Assembly (NCBI RefSeq): GCF_023715485.1
Contig: NZ_JAMBOF010000001.1
Coordinates: 124,001-188,000, forward strand
Reading direction: 5' to 3'
Length of the DNA stretch: 64,000 nucleotides
DNA from: Mesobacillus subterraneus
GTDB lineage: Bacteria > Bacillota > Bacilli > Bacillales > Cytobacillaceae
This document shows positions 16,673-25,645 of this stretch, one piece after another. Below the pieces are notes generated by a model that was given only the letters and a program-made list of their open reading frames with translations, was not told the DNA's origin and made no database searches. A program made the translations under genes and the position numbers. The stretch's first letter is position 1. The number at the start of each line of letters is the position of its first letter.

Positions 16673-16905
16673 CGATTTGGGTAAAAGGAAAGCCGTTGCA
16701 TTGCCCCATTTTCGCATGTTTCGTGAATTTGGGTAAAAGGAAAGCCGCTGCATTGCCTCATTTTCGCATGTTACGTGAATTTGGGTAAAAGGAAAACTGT
16801 TGCATTGCCCCCATTTTCGCATGTTTTGTGGATTTGGGTAAAAGGAAAGCCGTTGCATTGCCCCATTTTCGCGTATTTCGGTGATTTGGGTAAAAGGGAA
16901 GCTGA
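16672..16905. repeat. Tandem array, 52-53 bp period (spacer ecsC-yhaA)
   Basis: ATTTGGGTAAAAGG begins at 16675, 16727, 16779, 16832 and 16884: steps 52, 52, 53 and 52. The unit continues AAAGCCGTTGCATTGCCCCA and TTTTCGCATGTT. Its sequence is unrelated to the array at 12513-12805, but the total over four periods (209 bp) is identical. The array creates a spurious minus-strand frame. It lies between two convergent genes. Confidence 0.9.
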
Positions 16906-16949
16906 TCTGTATTGAAGTCAGGCATACTTTTTATCGCTCTCTTGGGTGT

Positions 16950-16990
16950 AGCCCGAAAAAAAGTAAGCCCCGGGAGAAGAGGGGCTTACA
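16950..16990 (-). terminator. Terminator of yhaA
   Basis: GTAAGCCCC (16963-16971) pairs with GGGGCTTAC (16981-16989); on the minus strand it is followed by TTTTTTT. Confidence 0.85.
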
Positions 16991-17030
16991 GCAAACAAAT
17001 TATCGAAGGCTTGCATTTTGTATATTTCAG

Positions 17031-18248
17031 TTAAGCCAGTGTCTCCCGTTTTTCGTAGCTAGGGTGCTCTTGTGATTGATAATGAATCGCTGCTGCACAC
17101 AGAGTTTTCGCTGCGATCACCATTGCTTTTTCATTAAAGTCGAACTTAGGGTGATGGTGTGGATATGAACCTGACATTTCCGGTTTTGCTCCCGTGAAGA
17201 AAAAGGTTCCTTTCACATGCTGCAGGTAATAGGCAAAGTCTTCGCCCCCCATTTGCGGCTCGCTTTCTTCAACCTTTTTCACTTCTGGCACTTTAGAGGC
17301 GCAATCAATCAGGAATTCGGTTTCTGCTGCATGGTTCACAACGGCTGGATAGCCTTTTTCATAAAGATATTCATAGGAGCAATCTGTAGCAAGGCATGTA
17401 CCTTGGACAACTTTTTCGATTTCGGATGCGATGAAATCCCTGGTTGTTTCGTTGAAGGTCCTGACTGTCCCGATTAGCTTTGCCTTATCAGCAATTACGT
17501 TAAAAGCATTTTCCGCAACGAAAGAGCCAACGGTCACAACAGCCGAATCAACAGGATTCACGCGCCTGCTGACAATTTGCTGAAGGTTGGTCACTAGCTG
17601 CGCCCCGGCAACAATTGCATCCTTTGTTTTATGCGGCTGGGCTCCATGGCCGCCTTTGCCCTGGATGGCAACCTCAAAACGATCTGCCGCCGCCATGATT
17701 GGTCCAATCCGGTATTGGATGGTTCCTGTCGACTCAGTGGCCCATAAATGGGTTCCGAAAATTACGTCCACACCATCGAGACAGCCATCTTCAATCATGG
17801 AGATGGCCCCGCCAGGAGCATACTCCTCGGCATGCTGGTGAATCATCACGTACGTCCCATTGAGATTCTCCCTTGCCTCATAGAGAACTTTCACAAGCAC
17901 CAATAATGTAGCTGTATGTCCATCATGGCCACAGGCATGCATCACACCTGGAACAAGTGATTTATATGGTACATCTTTTTCGTCTTGGATCGGCAGGGCG
18001 TCAAAGTCAGCTCTGAGGGCGACCGTTTTTCCCGGCTTGGAGCCATAAATCTTTGCAACTACACCATTGCCGCCAACATTTCCCCGTACTTCTACTCCCA
18101 GCTTTTCATAAAAGGACTGGATATAATTTGCCGTGTTTACTTCCTGGAAAGACAATTCTGGATGTTGGTGCATAAATCTGCGGATTTCGACCATTTCATG
18201 ATAAAGGTTCTCTATTTTTCTAAAAAGCTGATCCTGCAAATGATTCAT
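17031..18248 (-). CDS. yhaA: M20 family amidohydrolase YhaA
   Basis: A 405-residue M20D-type metallo-amidohydrolase (N-acyl amino acid or peptide deacylase family). Metal ligands: HACGHDGHTA near residue 108, HQHAEEYAPGG near 143, the MGGEDFAYY glutamate, and HHHPKFDF near the C-terminus. A dimerisation lid domain lies between. It follows ecsC as in B. subtilis. The AGGAG directly abuts the ATG at 18248, so translation may really begin at the TTG at 18239, which has 9-nt spacing. The true substrate is not known. Confidence 0.9.
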   Translation of the reverse strand: MNHLQDQLFRKIENLYHEMVEIRRFMHQHPELSFQEVNTANYIQSFYEKLGVEVRGNVGGNGVVAKIYGSKPGKTVALRADFDALPIQDEKDVPYKSLVPGVMHACGHDGHTATLLVLVKVLYEARENLNGTYVMIHQHAEEYAPGGAISMIEDGCLDGVDVIFGTHLWATESTGTIQYRIGPIMAAADRFEVAIQGKGGHGAQPHKTKDAIVAGAQLVTNLQQIVSRRVNPVDSAVVTVGSFVAENAFNVIADKAKLIGTVRTFNETTRDFIASEIEKVVQGTCLATDCSYEYLYEKGYPAVVNHAAETEFLIDCASKVPEVKKVEESEPQMGGEDFAYYLQHVKGTFFFTGAKPEMSGSYPHHHPKFDFNEKAMVIAAKTLCAAAIHYQSQEHPSYEKRETLA

Positions 18249-18396
18249 CTCCTCGCGTAAAAGTAATTTGATAATTTTAATAATTATAACATTGATATAT
18301 TGATAGGTTAAAAATATTTCTTAGACAGCAAAAAGAAGCCCCCGGATTGGAAGCTTCATATATAAATGGAGTCTGAGAGAACCCCAGTATTTTTTT

Positions 18397-18552
18397 AAGG
18401 ATGTTTTCGCATAGATTGTTGAGCCAAATATTCATCTCGTATTTTTTTGACTTCGAGCTCTTTTCGTGGAGGATTCTTTAAAACTCGTTAAAATCCAAAT
18501 GCCGATCTTTACTTTTGGCTGTGAATGCAACGAAGTTTACGAATAGAGCCAT
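18397..18552 (+). repeat. MITE-like element, copy A
   Basis: About 155 bp with imperfect terminal inverted repeats: left GGATGTTTTCGCATAGATTG and right end, reverse-complemented, GGCTCTATTCGTAAACTTCG. The interior has short blocks in common with copies at 40561 and 52079 (ACTTCGAGCTCTTTTCG, TAAAACTCGTTAAAATCC, TTTACTTTTGGCTGT). It has no coding capacity and occupies the 18249-18575 gap. Confidence 0.75.
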
Positions 18553-18575
18553 TTTTAAAGAAAGTTTGTCATCCT

Positions 18576-19967
18576 CTATATGAGGAACATCGCGACAATC
18601 GTAGTCACTGCAAGGCCGATTGTGACAGGAAGCAAGTTCCTCCTGGCAAGTTCAAATGGATCGACACCGCAAATCGCAGCTGCAGGTATCAGTGCCCATG
18701 GAACGAGGGTTCCGCCGCCAACCCAAATGGCAGCTATCTGCCCGAGGGCAGTCAAGGTAGCCGCCCCGGCACCTATCGCAGTTGAAAAGATGGTTGCGAC
18801 CGATCCGGCGAGGGAGATTCCTGAAAAACCAGATCCGTCAAGCCCGGTAATTGCTCCGACTGCTGTCAGCGTAACAGCACCGACTTCAGCGCTTAGCGGC
18901 ACAACAGAAGCTAACGCAACACCTAGGTCATTGACAATACCTGCTGAGGTTTTAGGCAGAAACTCCCCAATGATCTTAGTGAAACCGGAATCGCCAAGAT
19001 AGAAGAACGCAGCAATCGGGATGACGGGGCCGAAAACCTTGAACCCAAACTGGAATCCTTCAATAAGGTAACTGGTCGTTTTTTCAAGTCCTTTTCCTTT
19101 ATGTGCGGCAAGCGAAATGAGCAATAGGATGAAAACCGATGTTCCGCCAACAAGAGCTGTAGCGTCACCGCCCTGTAAATTGAGGATTGACATGGCTGCT
19201 ACATCTGCGGCAAACAAGATAGGGATCAGCAGGGCGAAAAACTTTTTTGCTCCATCAGACAGCAAGCCAGGATCACTAGTTTTTGCGATTTCAGTTACGA
19301 TAGAATCTCCGGCTTTAAGCTTGCCGTTTTTCATATCTCTTTTTAACAAATAAAAAGCGGTCACCGTTGTTACTGCCCCCATCACAATGACAAGCGGGAT
19401 ACTTGCCTGCACGACAGAACTGACAGGAATGCCAGCAGCATCTGCAGTCAATTTTGGCGCAGCCTGGATGACGAAGTCACCTGAGAGTGCGATTCCGTGC
19501 CCGAAGAGGTTCATCGCAACTGCTACCCCTAACGCCGGCAGGCCGACACGTACGGCTACAGGCAAAAGTACAGCTCCCATTAATGCAACTGCCGGAGAAG
19601 GCCAGAAAAACCAGGAGATCACCATCATAAGAATTCCGATCGTCCAATAAGCCAATGCTGGTGTCCTGATCAGTTTTGCGAAAGGCGAGATCATCGCATC
19701 GTTTATTCCGGTTACCGTCAATGTCCGGCTCATCGCCACAATGATTGAAATAACGAGAATAGTAGGCAAAAGCTCAGTAATCGCGTAAATGAAGCTATTA
19801 AATATGCTGCTGACCGATCCGCTCAACGATCCAGTAGCAACCACGGCCAATAAAAATATACCGATGATGGATATAAAAGTTGTATCTCTTTTCATGACCA
19901 TGAAGCCGATGATCAAAAAAATAAATAATACATATATCCAATGAAGTGCCGTTAACTCTATTGCCAT
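18576..19967 (-). CDS. Predicted multi-spanning secondary transporter (ion-transporter superfamily)
   Basis: A 463-residue protein with about 12 hydrophobic helices and no soluble domain. Gly- and Ala-rich re-entrant stretches (GLDGSGFSGISLAGS, AIGAGAATLTALGQ, WVGGGTLVPWALIPAAA) recall the ion-transporter superfamily (DcuC, GntP, CitMHS-like), but I cannot assign the substrate. The start at 19967 has GAAAGGAG 8 nt upstream; the longer frame to 20006 has none. It is transcribed divergently from the Lia-like genes and ends just beside MITE copy A, with no clear terminator. Confidence 0.75.
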   Translation of the reverse strand: MAIELTALHWIYVLFIFLIIGFMVMKRDTTFISIIGIFLLAVVATGSLSGSVSSIFNSFIYAITELLPTILVISIIVAMSRTLTVTGINDAMISPFAKLIRTPALAYWTIGILMMVISWFFWPSPAVALMGAVLLPVAVRVGLPALGVAVAMNLFGHGIALSGDFVIQAAPKLTADAAGIPVSSVVQASIPLVIVMGAVTTVTAFYLLKRDMKNGKLKAGDSIVTEIAKTSDPGLLSDGAKKFFALLIPILFAADVAAMSILNLQGGDATALVGGTSVFILLLISLAAHKGKGLEKTTSYLIEGFQFGFKVFGPVIPIAAFFYLGDSGFTKIIGEFLPKTSAGIVNDLGVALASVVPLSAEVGAVTLTAVGAITGLDGSGFSGISLAGSVATIFSTAIGAGAATLTALGQIAAIWVGGGTLVPWALIPAAAICGVDPFELARRNLLPVTIGLAVTTIVAMFLI

Positions 19968-20094
19968 AAAAATTTCTCCTTTCTTAAACTCCAGCCTTCT
20001 TGCCATTTTTGCGGATTATAGGCAAATTTCCTAATTGAGTACTACAGGATATGATGAACACGGAAAGTTGTGAGAGGTACAGAATATTATTTTT

Positions 20095-20112
20095 CTCCGT
20101 CTTGAGACGGAG
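20095..20112. repeat. Palindrome CTCCGTC-TTGA-GACGGAG in divergent promoter region
   Basis: A perfect 7-bp palindrome with 4-nt loop between the transporter gene and the liaF-like gene. There is no poly-T, so an operator is as likely as a terminator. Confidence 0.4.
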
Positions 20113-20208
20113 CAGAAAAGCTACTCCAGCGGGTCGAATGGAAGTTATTAATCCGTTAAAATAAGTAAAAAGAGGTTTTTTTCATCCGAAAAAGAAATAG
20201 AGATAAGA

Positions 20209-21003
20209 GTGGGAAGAAAGAAGGGAAAGCTCTTGCGAAATCGTTCAATGAATCAGGTGGCTTTGGCTGTCTTATTATCAGGTCTCGGTATTATTCTTTT
20301 ACTCGTCAACCTTGGTGTCATTTCCTTGGAAATAAAAGAGCTTTTTGTCGTAACCTATCCTTTTGGATTGTTTTTGTACGGATTGGTGGAAATATTGAAG
20401 CGGCAGTATGGATGGGGATCTTTCATCTTAATTTTTTCTTCATTGCTGATTACGGACCGGTTAGGAATGCTCTCTTTTCATTTTCTGGACATATGGAAGC
20501 TATGGCCCTTGCTTTTGATTTATTTTGGAATCAGCATGCTGTTCAGGAAAAGTAAAATAAAAGTGATCTATCAAACAGATTTTCCTTCTGCGACACATAA
20601 TGATGACCATCCCGCCTCTGCTCATAACTCCCTGAAGAAAATCAGGGGAGTATCGGTAGGGACGGTGGCATTCAAGAAGCAAAACTGGGCGGTTGAACCG
20701 ATGGATTTATACAATATGGTTGGCGACTACTATATTGATTTCAGTAAAGGCTTCATTCCAGAGAGGGAAACTCCAATCAGGGTAAGAGGCTGGGTCGGTG
20801 AGGTGAAAATGCTCATTCCGGAAGATGTGCCTGTTAAGGTCAATGCTGTGGTGAGTGTTGGTGAAGTAAAGCTGTTCGATTATGCACCTGAGCAGATCAA
20901 ACACGTTATAGCGTATAAATCGGACGATTATGATGAAGCAGTCAGGAAACTAAATATTACAATTGAGCTTAAAATCGGTTCGGTCCGGATTGACAGGGTT
21001 TAG
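20209..21003 (+). CDS. liaF: LiaF-like membrane regulator of envelope stress
   Basis: About 264 residues. Four N-terminal transmembrane helices (VALAVLLSGLGIILLLVNLGV, LFVVTYPFGLFLYGLVEIL, SFILIFSSLLITDRLG, FLDIWKLWPLLLIYFGISML) are followed by the beta-rich C-terminal LiaF/VraT domain (DLYNMVGDYYIDFSKGFIP, GWVGEVKMLIPEDVPV). LiaF holds the LiaS kinase inactive until cell-wall antibiotics act. The best SD (AAGGGA, 20221-20226) points to the TTG at 20233 as the real start, rather than the GTG at 20209. LiaS and LiaR follow directly. Confidence 0.87.
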   Translation: MGRKKGKLLRNRSMNQVALAVLLSGLGIILLLVNLGVISLEIKELFVVTYPFGLFLYGLVEILKRQYGWGSFILIFSSLLITDRLGMLSFHFLDIWKLWPLLLIYFGISMLFRKSKIKVIYQTDFPSATHNDDHPASAHNSLKKIRGVSVGTVAFKKQNWAVEPMDLYNMVGDYYIDFSKGFIPERETPIRVRGWVGEVKMLIPEDVPVKVNAVVSVGEVKLFDYAPEQIKHVIAYKSDDYDEAVRKLNITIELKIGSVRIDRV

Positions 21004-21013
21004 GGGGGAGAAG

Positions 21014-22057
21014 ATGAAGCAAATGACCAGTATCAGGATATGGTTTATGCAAACATTTTTGATGATGTCTTTCATTTCTTCGCTTATTCTCTTTATTGGC
21101 CTTCAGATTTACCTATATCTTGAACCTGATAGCGGACTGACGACGACGCTTACTTTCTGGCTTTGGCTATATTGCTTTATTGTCCTCGCTGTCGCAGGAA
21201 TTTATTTCAGTTTAAGAGGAAGCTCCTTAATTAAAGGGCGTCTTAGCGACATATTATTGTTTATCACCACATTACGCAGAGGCAAATTTACTGAGAGAAT
21301 CACAACCTATGAAAAAGATGAGATAGGGCTGATTTCTGAGGAGCTGAACCAGCTTGCGGAATACCTTCAGGAGCAGGTCTATTCACTTCAGCGGCTTGCG
21401 GAAGAAAAGACAGAGCTTTCTAAAACAGCGATGGCCGCTGCGACGATGGAGGAAAGGCAGCGGCTGGCAAGGGACCTTCATGATGTCGTCAGCCAGCAGC
21501 TGTTTGCGCTCAGCATGATGTCTTCTGCTTCGCTTAGATTATTCGATCAAGACCCCGAGAAGGCCAGGAAGCAGTTGGAACAAATTTCGGAGATTGCCGG
21601 TAAGGCACAGGGTGAAATGAGAGCGCTGCTCCTCCACCTTCGGCCAGTTCAATTAAGCGGCGAGAGTTTGTGTGAAGGTATTGTAAAACTGATTCAAGAG
21701 TTAAAGCACAAAACAAGCCTCACATTCGAAGCGAGTGTAGATGAAATAGAAAATCTTTCAAATGCAGCGGAAGAGCATATTTTCCGCATTGTCCAGGAGG
21801 CACTCTCGAATATCCTCCGACATGCCGATGCGACAAAGGTGAAATTATTGCTTGCCGAGGAGAGCGGCTATATTCAACTGTACATCGGGGACAACGGGAA
21901 AGGCTTTGACATCCATGAAGAAAGAATGGCATCTTACGGCCTCAAGACAATGCGGGAACGCTGTGAACAAATTGGCGGTACATATAACATCCGTTCAAAA
22001 ACGCAAGAAGGAACATATATTGATATACGGATACCGGCTATGAGGAGGGAAGAGTAG
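21014..22057 (+). CDS. liaS: LiaS-like sensor histidine kinase
   Basis: A 347-residue kinase with two transmembrane helices flanking a very short extracellular loop (intramembrane-sensing type, about 15-35 and 46-68), a HAMP region (FTERITTYEKDEIGLISEEL), a HisKA_3 helix with phospho-acceptor H156 in RLARDLHDVVSQQLFALSMM, and a HATPase domain (EALSNILRHADA, IGDNGKGFD). The ATG at 21014 has AGGGGGGAG upstream. It overlaps the response regulator start by 1 nt (TAGTG). It signals cell-envelope stress with LiaF. Confidence 0.92.
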   Translation: MKQMTSIRIWFMQTFLMMSFISSLILFIGLQIYLYLEPDSGLTTTLTFWLWLYCFIVLAVAGIYFSLRGSSLIKGRLSDILLFITTLRRGKFTERITTYEKDEIGLISEELNQLAEYLQEQVYSLQRLAEEKTELSKTAMAAATMEERQRLARDLHDVVSQQLFALSMMSSASLRLFDQDPEKARKQLEQISEIAGKAQGEMRALLLHLRPVQLSGESLCEGIVKLIQELKHKTSLTFEASVDEIENLSNAAEEHIFRIVQEALSNILRHADATKVKLLLAEESGYIQLYIGDNGKGFDIHEERMASYGLKTMRERCEQIGGTYNIRSKTQEGTYIDIRIPAMRREE

Positions 22058-22698
22058 TGGAGAAAATAAGTGTTGCGGTAGTAGACGACCACGATATGGT
22101 TCGAAAAGGGATCATTTCCTATTTGGAAACAGAAACTAAAATCGTGATTGTTGGTGAGGCTGACAGCGGGAAAAAAGCTGTTTCCCTAGTAAAAGATACG
22201 AGGCCTGATGTGGTTCTAATGGATCTTCTTATGGAAAATGGCACTGGGATTGAAGCAACCAGGGAAATATTGAGCTTCTATCCTGAATGCAAAATCATCA
22301 TCATCACAAGCTTCTATGATGACGAACAAGTTTTTCCGGCCATCGAAGCCGGGGCATTCAGCTATATGCTGAAAACAGCGACTGCATCGGAAATCATCAA
22401 GGCTATCGAAAAAGCTGCCAGGGGAGAAGCCGTCATTGAACCAAAAGTAGCGAACAGGATGATGGACAGACTTCGGGGCCAAGAACGAAAGCTGCATGAC
22501 GAACTGACAGAACGCGAACTTGAAGTATTAAAATGTATTGGCGAAGGGATGACAAATCAGCAAATCAGTGAAGAATTATATATAGGAGTCAAGACCGTAA
22601 AAACTCATGTCTCCAATATCCTTGGCAAACTGGGGATATCCGACAGGACCCAGGCAGCTGTTTACGCGAACAGGAACGGGTTAATAAAGAAACCATAA
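22057..22698 (+). CDS. liaR: LiaR-like NarL family response regulator
   Basis: A 213-residue regulator. The receiver domain has acidic D10-D11, phospho-acceptor D56 (VVLMDLLMENGTG) and the switch Thr/Ser-Lys pair (IITSFYDD, YMLKTATA). The C-terminal LuxR-type HTH reads LTERELEVLKCIGEGMTNQQ and KTVKTHVSNILGKLG. The start GTG overlaps the liaS stop by 1 nt. The target operon liaIH is not in this window, so the targets here are unknown. Confidence 0.93.
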   Translation: MEKISVAVVDDHDMVRKGIISYLETETKIVIVGEADSGKKAVSLVKDTRPDVVLMDLLMENGTGIEATREILSFYPECKIIIITSFYDDEQVFPAIEAGAFSYMLKTATASEIIKAIEKAARGEAVIEPKVANRMMDRLRGQERKLHDELTERELEVLKCIGEGMTNQQISEELYIGVKTVKTHVSNILGKLGISDRTQAAVYANRNGLIKKP

Positions 22699-22735
22699 AA
22701 GGGAGGGCGCAAAAGCGCACTCCCTTTTTAAAAAG
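22697..22735 (+). terminator. Terminator of the lia-like operon
   Basis: AAAAGGGAG-G-GCGC pairs with GCGC-A-CTCCCTTTT around an AAAA loop, followed by T. Confidence 0.88.
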
Positions 22736-22777
22736 TATCAAATTAAAAATGTCCGTCTCAAGGCTCTGCCGTTTTTC

Positions 22778-23284
22778 TTATTCTCCAATATAATACTTCG
22801 TTACATACGAAGCACTTTCAAAAATATTAGGTTTTGCACTGTCTATTCCAGCTTCGGTTCCTCGTTTTTTATGGGCATGTTCGTATGCTTTTGATTTTTG
22901 CCAATTTTCGAAGGCGCCTTCATTTTTCCACACAGTCAAAATAGTATAAGTATTCGAAGACAATGGGCGAAGTACGCGGATAGCCACAAAGCCAGGTTCG
23001 TTTTCTATCATTCGCGGCCTGTTTAAAAATCGGTCTTCAAATAGCGGCCGTCCTTCATCCGTAACAGGGATATTGTTCAAAACCGCAAAGCCAGCATGAT
23101 CAAGGGAACCTGCAGAATCAATGACTTCGTATCTTCTAGGTTCATTGAACAAACTATTCCCATCTGTCTCATGGACGAGGATGGCCGAATCATTGTTGTT
23201 CATCAGGACTAAGGTTTCTCCGGGATGCTTTTCCTTGAATCTCAGCAGATAGTCTGCTGTTCCAGAAGTTATATACACATTCAT
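22778..23284 (-). CDS. hmoB: Heme-degrading monooxygenase HmoB
   Basis: A 168-residue protein with an N-terminal lid-like domain and a C-terminal antibiotic-biosynthesis-monooxygenase (ABM) fold of the IsdG kind. Residues N70, W128 and H138 (NNIPVTDEGR, ENWQKSKAYEHAH) are at the positions important for heme binding and cleavage in known HmoB proteins. It breaks down heme with release of iron. It is divergent from hemE, so heme synthesis and degradation genes share one control region. In B. subtilis the gene is yhgC. Confidence 0.9.
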   Translation of the reverse strand: MNVYITSGTADYLLRFKEKHPGETLVLMNNNDSAILVHETDGNSLFNEPRRYEVIDSAGSLDHAGFAVLNNIPVTDEGRPLFEDRFLNRPRMIENEPGFVAIRVLRPLSSNTYTILTVWKNEGAFENWQKSKAYEHAHKKRGTEAGIDSAKPNIFESASYVTKYYIGE

Positions 23285-23390
23285 CTTTTCACCTCATTTT
23301 AATAATTTCGTTGCTTCTATTATACTAATCAAGTATGCGTAAACATAAGCATAATGTCTATTTTCCCATTTATGGAGAAGTTGAAAACAA

Positions 23391-23416
23391 GAAAACGTCA
23401 ATTTTTTGACATTTTC
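23391..23416. promoter_or_regulatory. Palindrome in hmoB-hemE intergenic region (operator candidate)
   Basis: GAAAACGTCAA (23391-23401), four T, TTGACATTTTC (23406-23416): 10 of 11 arm positions pair. It lies 107 bp before hmoB and about 128 bp before hemE. It does not match Fur or PerR consensus. Confidence 0.45.
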
Positions 23417-23543
23417 AAGCACGTTATATGAAAATAGCCATTAAAAAGGATATAGTGTATATAGCGCAAAATAGGTGTTTTTTATTTTAATCTATTTATA
23501 TTACAATGGAATACAGACATTACTGAAAGGTGGATTTCCCCTA

Positions 23544-24590
23544 ATGAGCAAAATAATCAACGAAACATTCTTAAAAGCAGCCAGAGGAGAGAAAACAGAT
23601 CACGTTCCGGTCTGGTATATGAGGCAGGCTGGACGGTCACAGCCTGAATATAGAGCAATCAAGGAAAAATATTCATTATTTGAAATCACTCATCAGCCTG
23701 AGCTATGTGCTTATGTTACTAGGCTGCCTGTTGAACAATACGGCGTGGACGCAGCGATTCTCTATAAGGATATCATGACACCGCTGCCGGCTATGGGCGT
23801 CGATGTCGAAATTAAAACGGGTATTGGACCTGTCATTGCCAATCCTGTCAAAACACTGGCAGATGTAGAAAAACTGGGCTCAATCAATCCTGAAGCTGAT
23901 ATACCATACGTACTGGATACAATTAAGCTCCTTACTCAAGAACAACTGTCTGTACCTTTGATTGGGTTCTCCGGTGCTCCGTTCACATTGGCAAGCTATA
24001 TGATTGAAGGAGGACCTTCAAAGAACTATAACAAGACGAAAGCATTCATGTACGCACAGCCAGAAGCATGGTTCGCCCTTATGGATAAGCTGGGCGATAT
24101 GGTGATTACATACGTAAAATCACAAATCAAAGCAGGCGTGAAAGCAATTCAGATTTTTGATTCATGGGTTGGCGCACTGAATGTCCATGATTACCGTACT
24201 TTCATCAAACCTGTCATGAACAGGATTTTTTCAGCATTAAAGGAAGAAAATGTACCATTAATTATGTTTGGCGTTGGCGCAAGCCATCTGGCGCTTGAGT
24301 GGAACGATCTTCCGCTTGATGTTGTAGGGTTAGACTGGCGCCTCCAAATAAGTGAAGCCCGAGCGCTTGGCATTCAAAAAACTGTCCAGGGCAATCTTGA
24401 TCCTGCCATTTTGCTTGCACCTTGGGAAGTAATTGAGGAGAAGGCAAAAGCGATCCTCGACCAGGGCATGGCACAGCCGGGCTATATTTTCAATCTTGGA
24501 CATGGGGTATTCCCGTCGGTAAACCCTGAGACATTAAAGAAACTGACAGCTTTTGTCCATGAGTATTCTGCTTCAAAGCTAGGCAGATAG
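23544..24590 (+). CDS. hemE: Uroporphyrinogen decarboxylase HemE
   Basis: A 348-residue enzyme that decarboxylates uroporphyrinogen III to coproporphyrinogen III. Family signatures: [15 protein letters not shown] near residue 25 and [20 protein letters not shown] near 135. The start at 23544 has GAAAGGTGG about 10 nt upstream and gives the family length (B. subtilis 353); the upstream in-frame methionine at 23475 has no SD. It is the first gene of hemE-hemH-hemY. Confidence 0.95.
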   Translation: MSKIINETFLKAARGEKTDHVPVWYMRQAGRSQPEYRAIKEKYSLFEITHQPELCAYVTRLPVEQYGVDAAILYKDIMTPLPAMGVDVEIKTGIGPVIANPVKTLADVEKLGSINPEADIPYVLDTIKLLTQEQLSVPLIGFSGAPFTLASYMIEGGPSKNYNKTKAFMYAQPEAWFALMDKLGDMVITYVKSQIKAGVKAIQIFDSWVGALNVHDYRTFIKPVMNRIFSALKEENVPLIMFGVGASHLALEWNDLPLDVVGLDWRLQISEARALGIQKTVQGNLDPAILLAPWEVIEEKAKAILDQGMAQPGYIFNLGHGVFPSVNPETLKKLTAFVHEYSASKLGR

Positions 24591-24681
24591 TCTCTTTTTT
24601 GCTTCCGAGCATTACAATTGGTAAATTAGTCTGGTTTTTGGCAGAATAAAAGCTTAGAAACCGGAAAAAAGAGGTGCAATC

Positions 24682-25620
24682 ATGACAAAGAAAAAGATGG
24701 GTTTACTGGTGATGGCATACGGCACACCTTACAAAGAAGAAGATATTGAACGATACTATACACATATCCGACATGGACGGACACCGTCACCAGAAATGCT
24801 TGAGGACTTAAGACAGCGTTATGAAGCGATCGGAGGCATTTCTCCGCTAGCAAAAATCACGATTGAACAAGGCGAAAAACTCGAGCAGCATTTAAACAGC
24901 ATCCAGTCAGAAATCGAATTTAAACTTTATCTTGGCCTTAAGCATATCGAGCCGTTTATTGAAGATGCGGTAAAGCAAATGCATGACGATGGCATTGAAG
25001 AGGCTGTTAGTATCGTGCTGGCGCCGCACTTTTCAACATTCAGCGTAAAATCCTATAATGGCCGTGCCAAGGAAGAGGCAGCAAAGCTTGGCGGACCTGA
25101 AATTGTATCGGTTGAGAGCTGGTATGATGAGCCGAAATTCGTTAAGTACTGGTCTGACCGTGTTGCAAAGACATTCTCTGACATGCCTGCTGATGAGAGA
25201 GAGAATGCTGTATTGATTGTCTCTGCCCATAGTCTTCCGGAGAAAATCCTCCAAATGGGAGACCCATATCCAGACCAATTAAGAGAAACAGCGGATTTGA
25301 TCGCTGGAAATGCGAATGTGAAGAAGTACGAGGTAGGCTGGCAAAGCGCTGGAAACACACCTGAACCTTGGCTTGGGCCTGATGTACAGGACTTGACACG
25401 CGACTTGTTCGAAGCTCATGGATATAAAGCATTTGTGTATGTGCCTGCGGGTTTTGTATCTGACCATCTGGAAGTCCTTTATGACAATGATTATGAATGC
25501 AAGAAAGTCACGGATGAAATCGGGGCGAGCTATCACAGGCCTCCTATGCCGAATGCTGAGCCGGAATTTATTGACGCGATGGCAGATGTGATTTTAAAGA
25601 AGCTGTCTACTTCACGCTAA
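24682..25620 (+). CDS. hemH: Ferrochelatase HemH (coproporphyrin III ferrochelatase, CpfC)
   Basis: A 312-residue soluble ferrochelatase, same size as B. subtilis HemH (310). It has [20 protein letters not shown] at the start, the catalytic His in [12 protein letters not shown], and the acidic [13 protein letters not shown] region. In Gram-positives it inserts iron into coproporphyrin III. The SD AGAGGTG lies before the ATG. A 91-nt gap follows hemE and a 25-nt gap precedes hemY. Confidence 0.95.
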   Translation: MTKKKMGLLVMAYGTPYKEEDIERYYTHIRHGRTPSPEMLEDLRQRYEAIGGISPLAKITIEQGEKLEQHLNSIQSEIEFKLYLGLKHIEPFIEDAVKQMHDDGIEEAVSIVLAPHFSTFSVKSYNGRAKEEAAKLGGPEIVSVESWYDEPKFVKYWSDRVAKTFSDMPADERENAVLIVSAHSLPEKILQMGDPYPDQLRETADLIAGNANVKKYEVGWQSAGNTPEPWLGPDVQDLTRDLFEAHGYKAFVYVPAGFVSDHLEVLYDNDYECKKVTDEIGASYHRPPMPNAEPEFIDAMADVILKKLSTSR

Positions 25621-25645
25621 AACTATATAAAGAAGGCGATTTACC

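Noticed and set aside
16532-16858. Minus-strand open frame of 108 codons with repeated RLSFYPN and MRKWG motifs
   Set aside because: It is produced by the 52-53 bp non-coding array and by antisense of ecsC; there is no ribosome site and the repeated peptide follows the DNA period.
20095-20112. Terminator between transporter and liaF genes
   Set aside because: Both neighbours start here and diverge, and no T-run follows the stem on either strand; retained as an inverted repeat only.
23406-23430. TTGACA at 23406 with TATATG at 23425 as hemE promoter
   Set aside because: Spacer is only 13 bp; the TTGACA is better explained as one arm of a palindrome.
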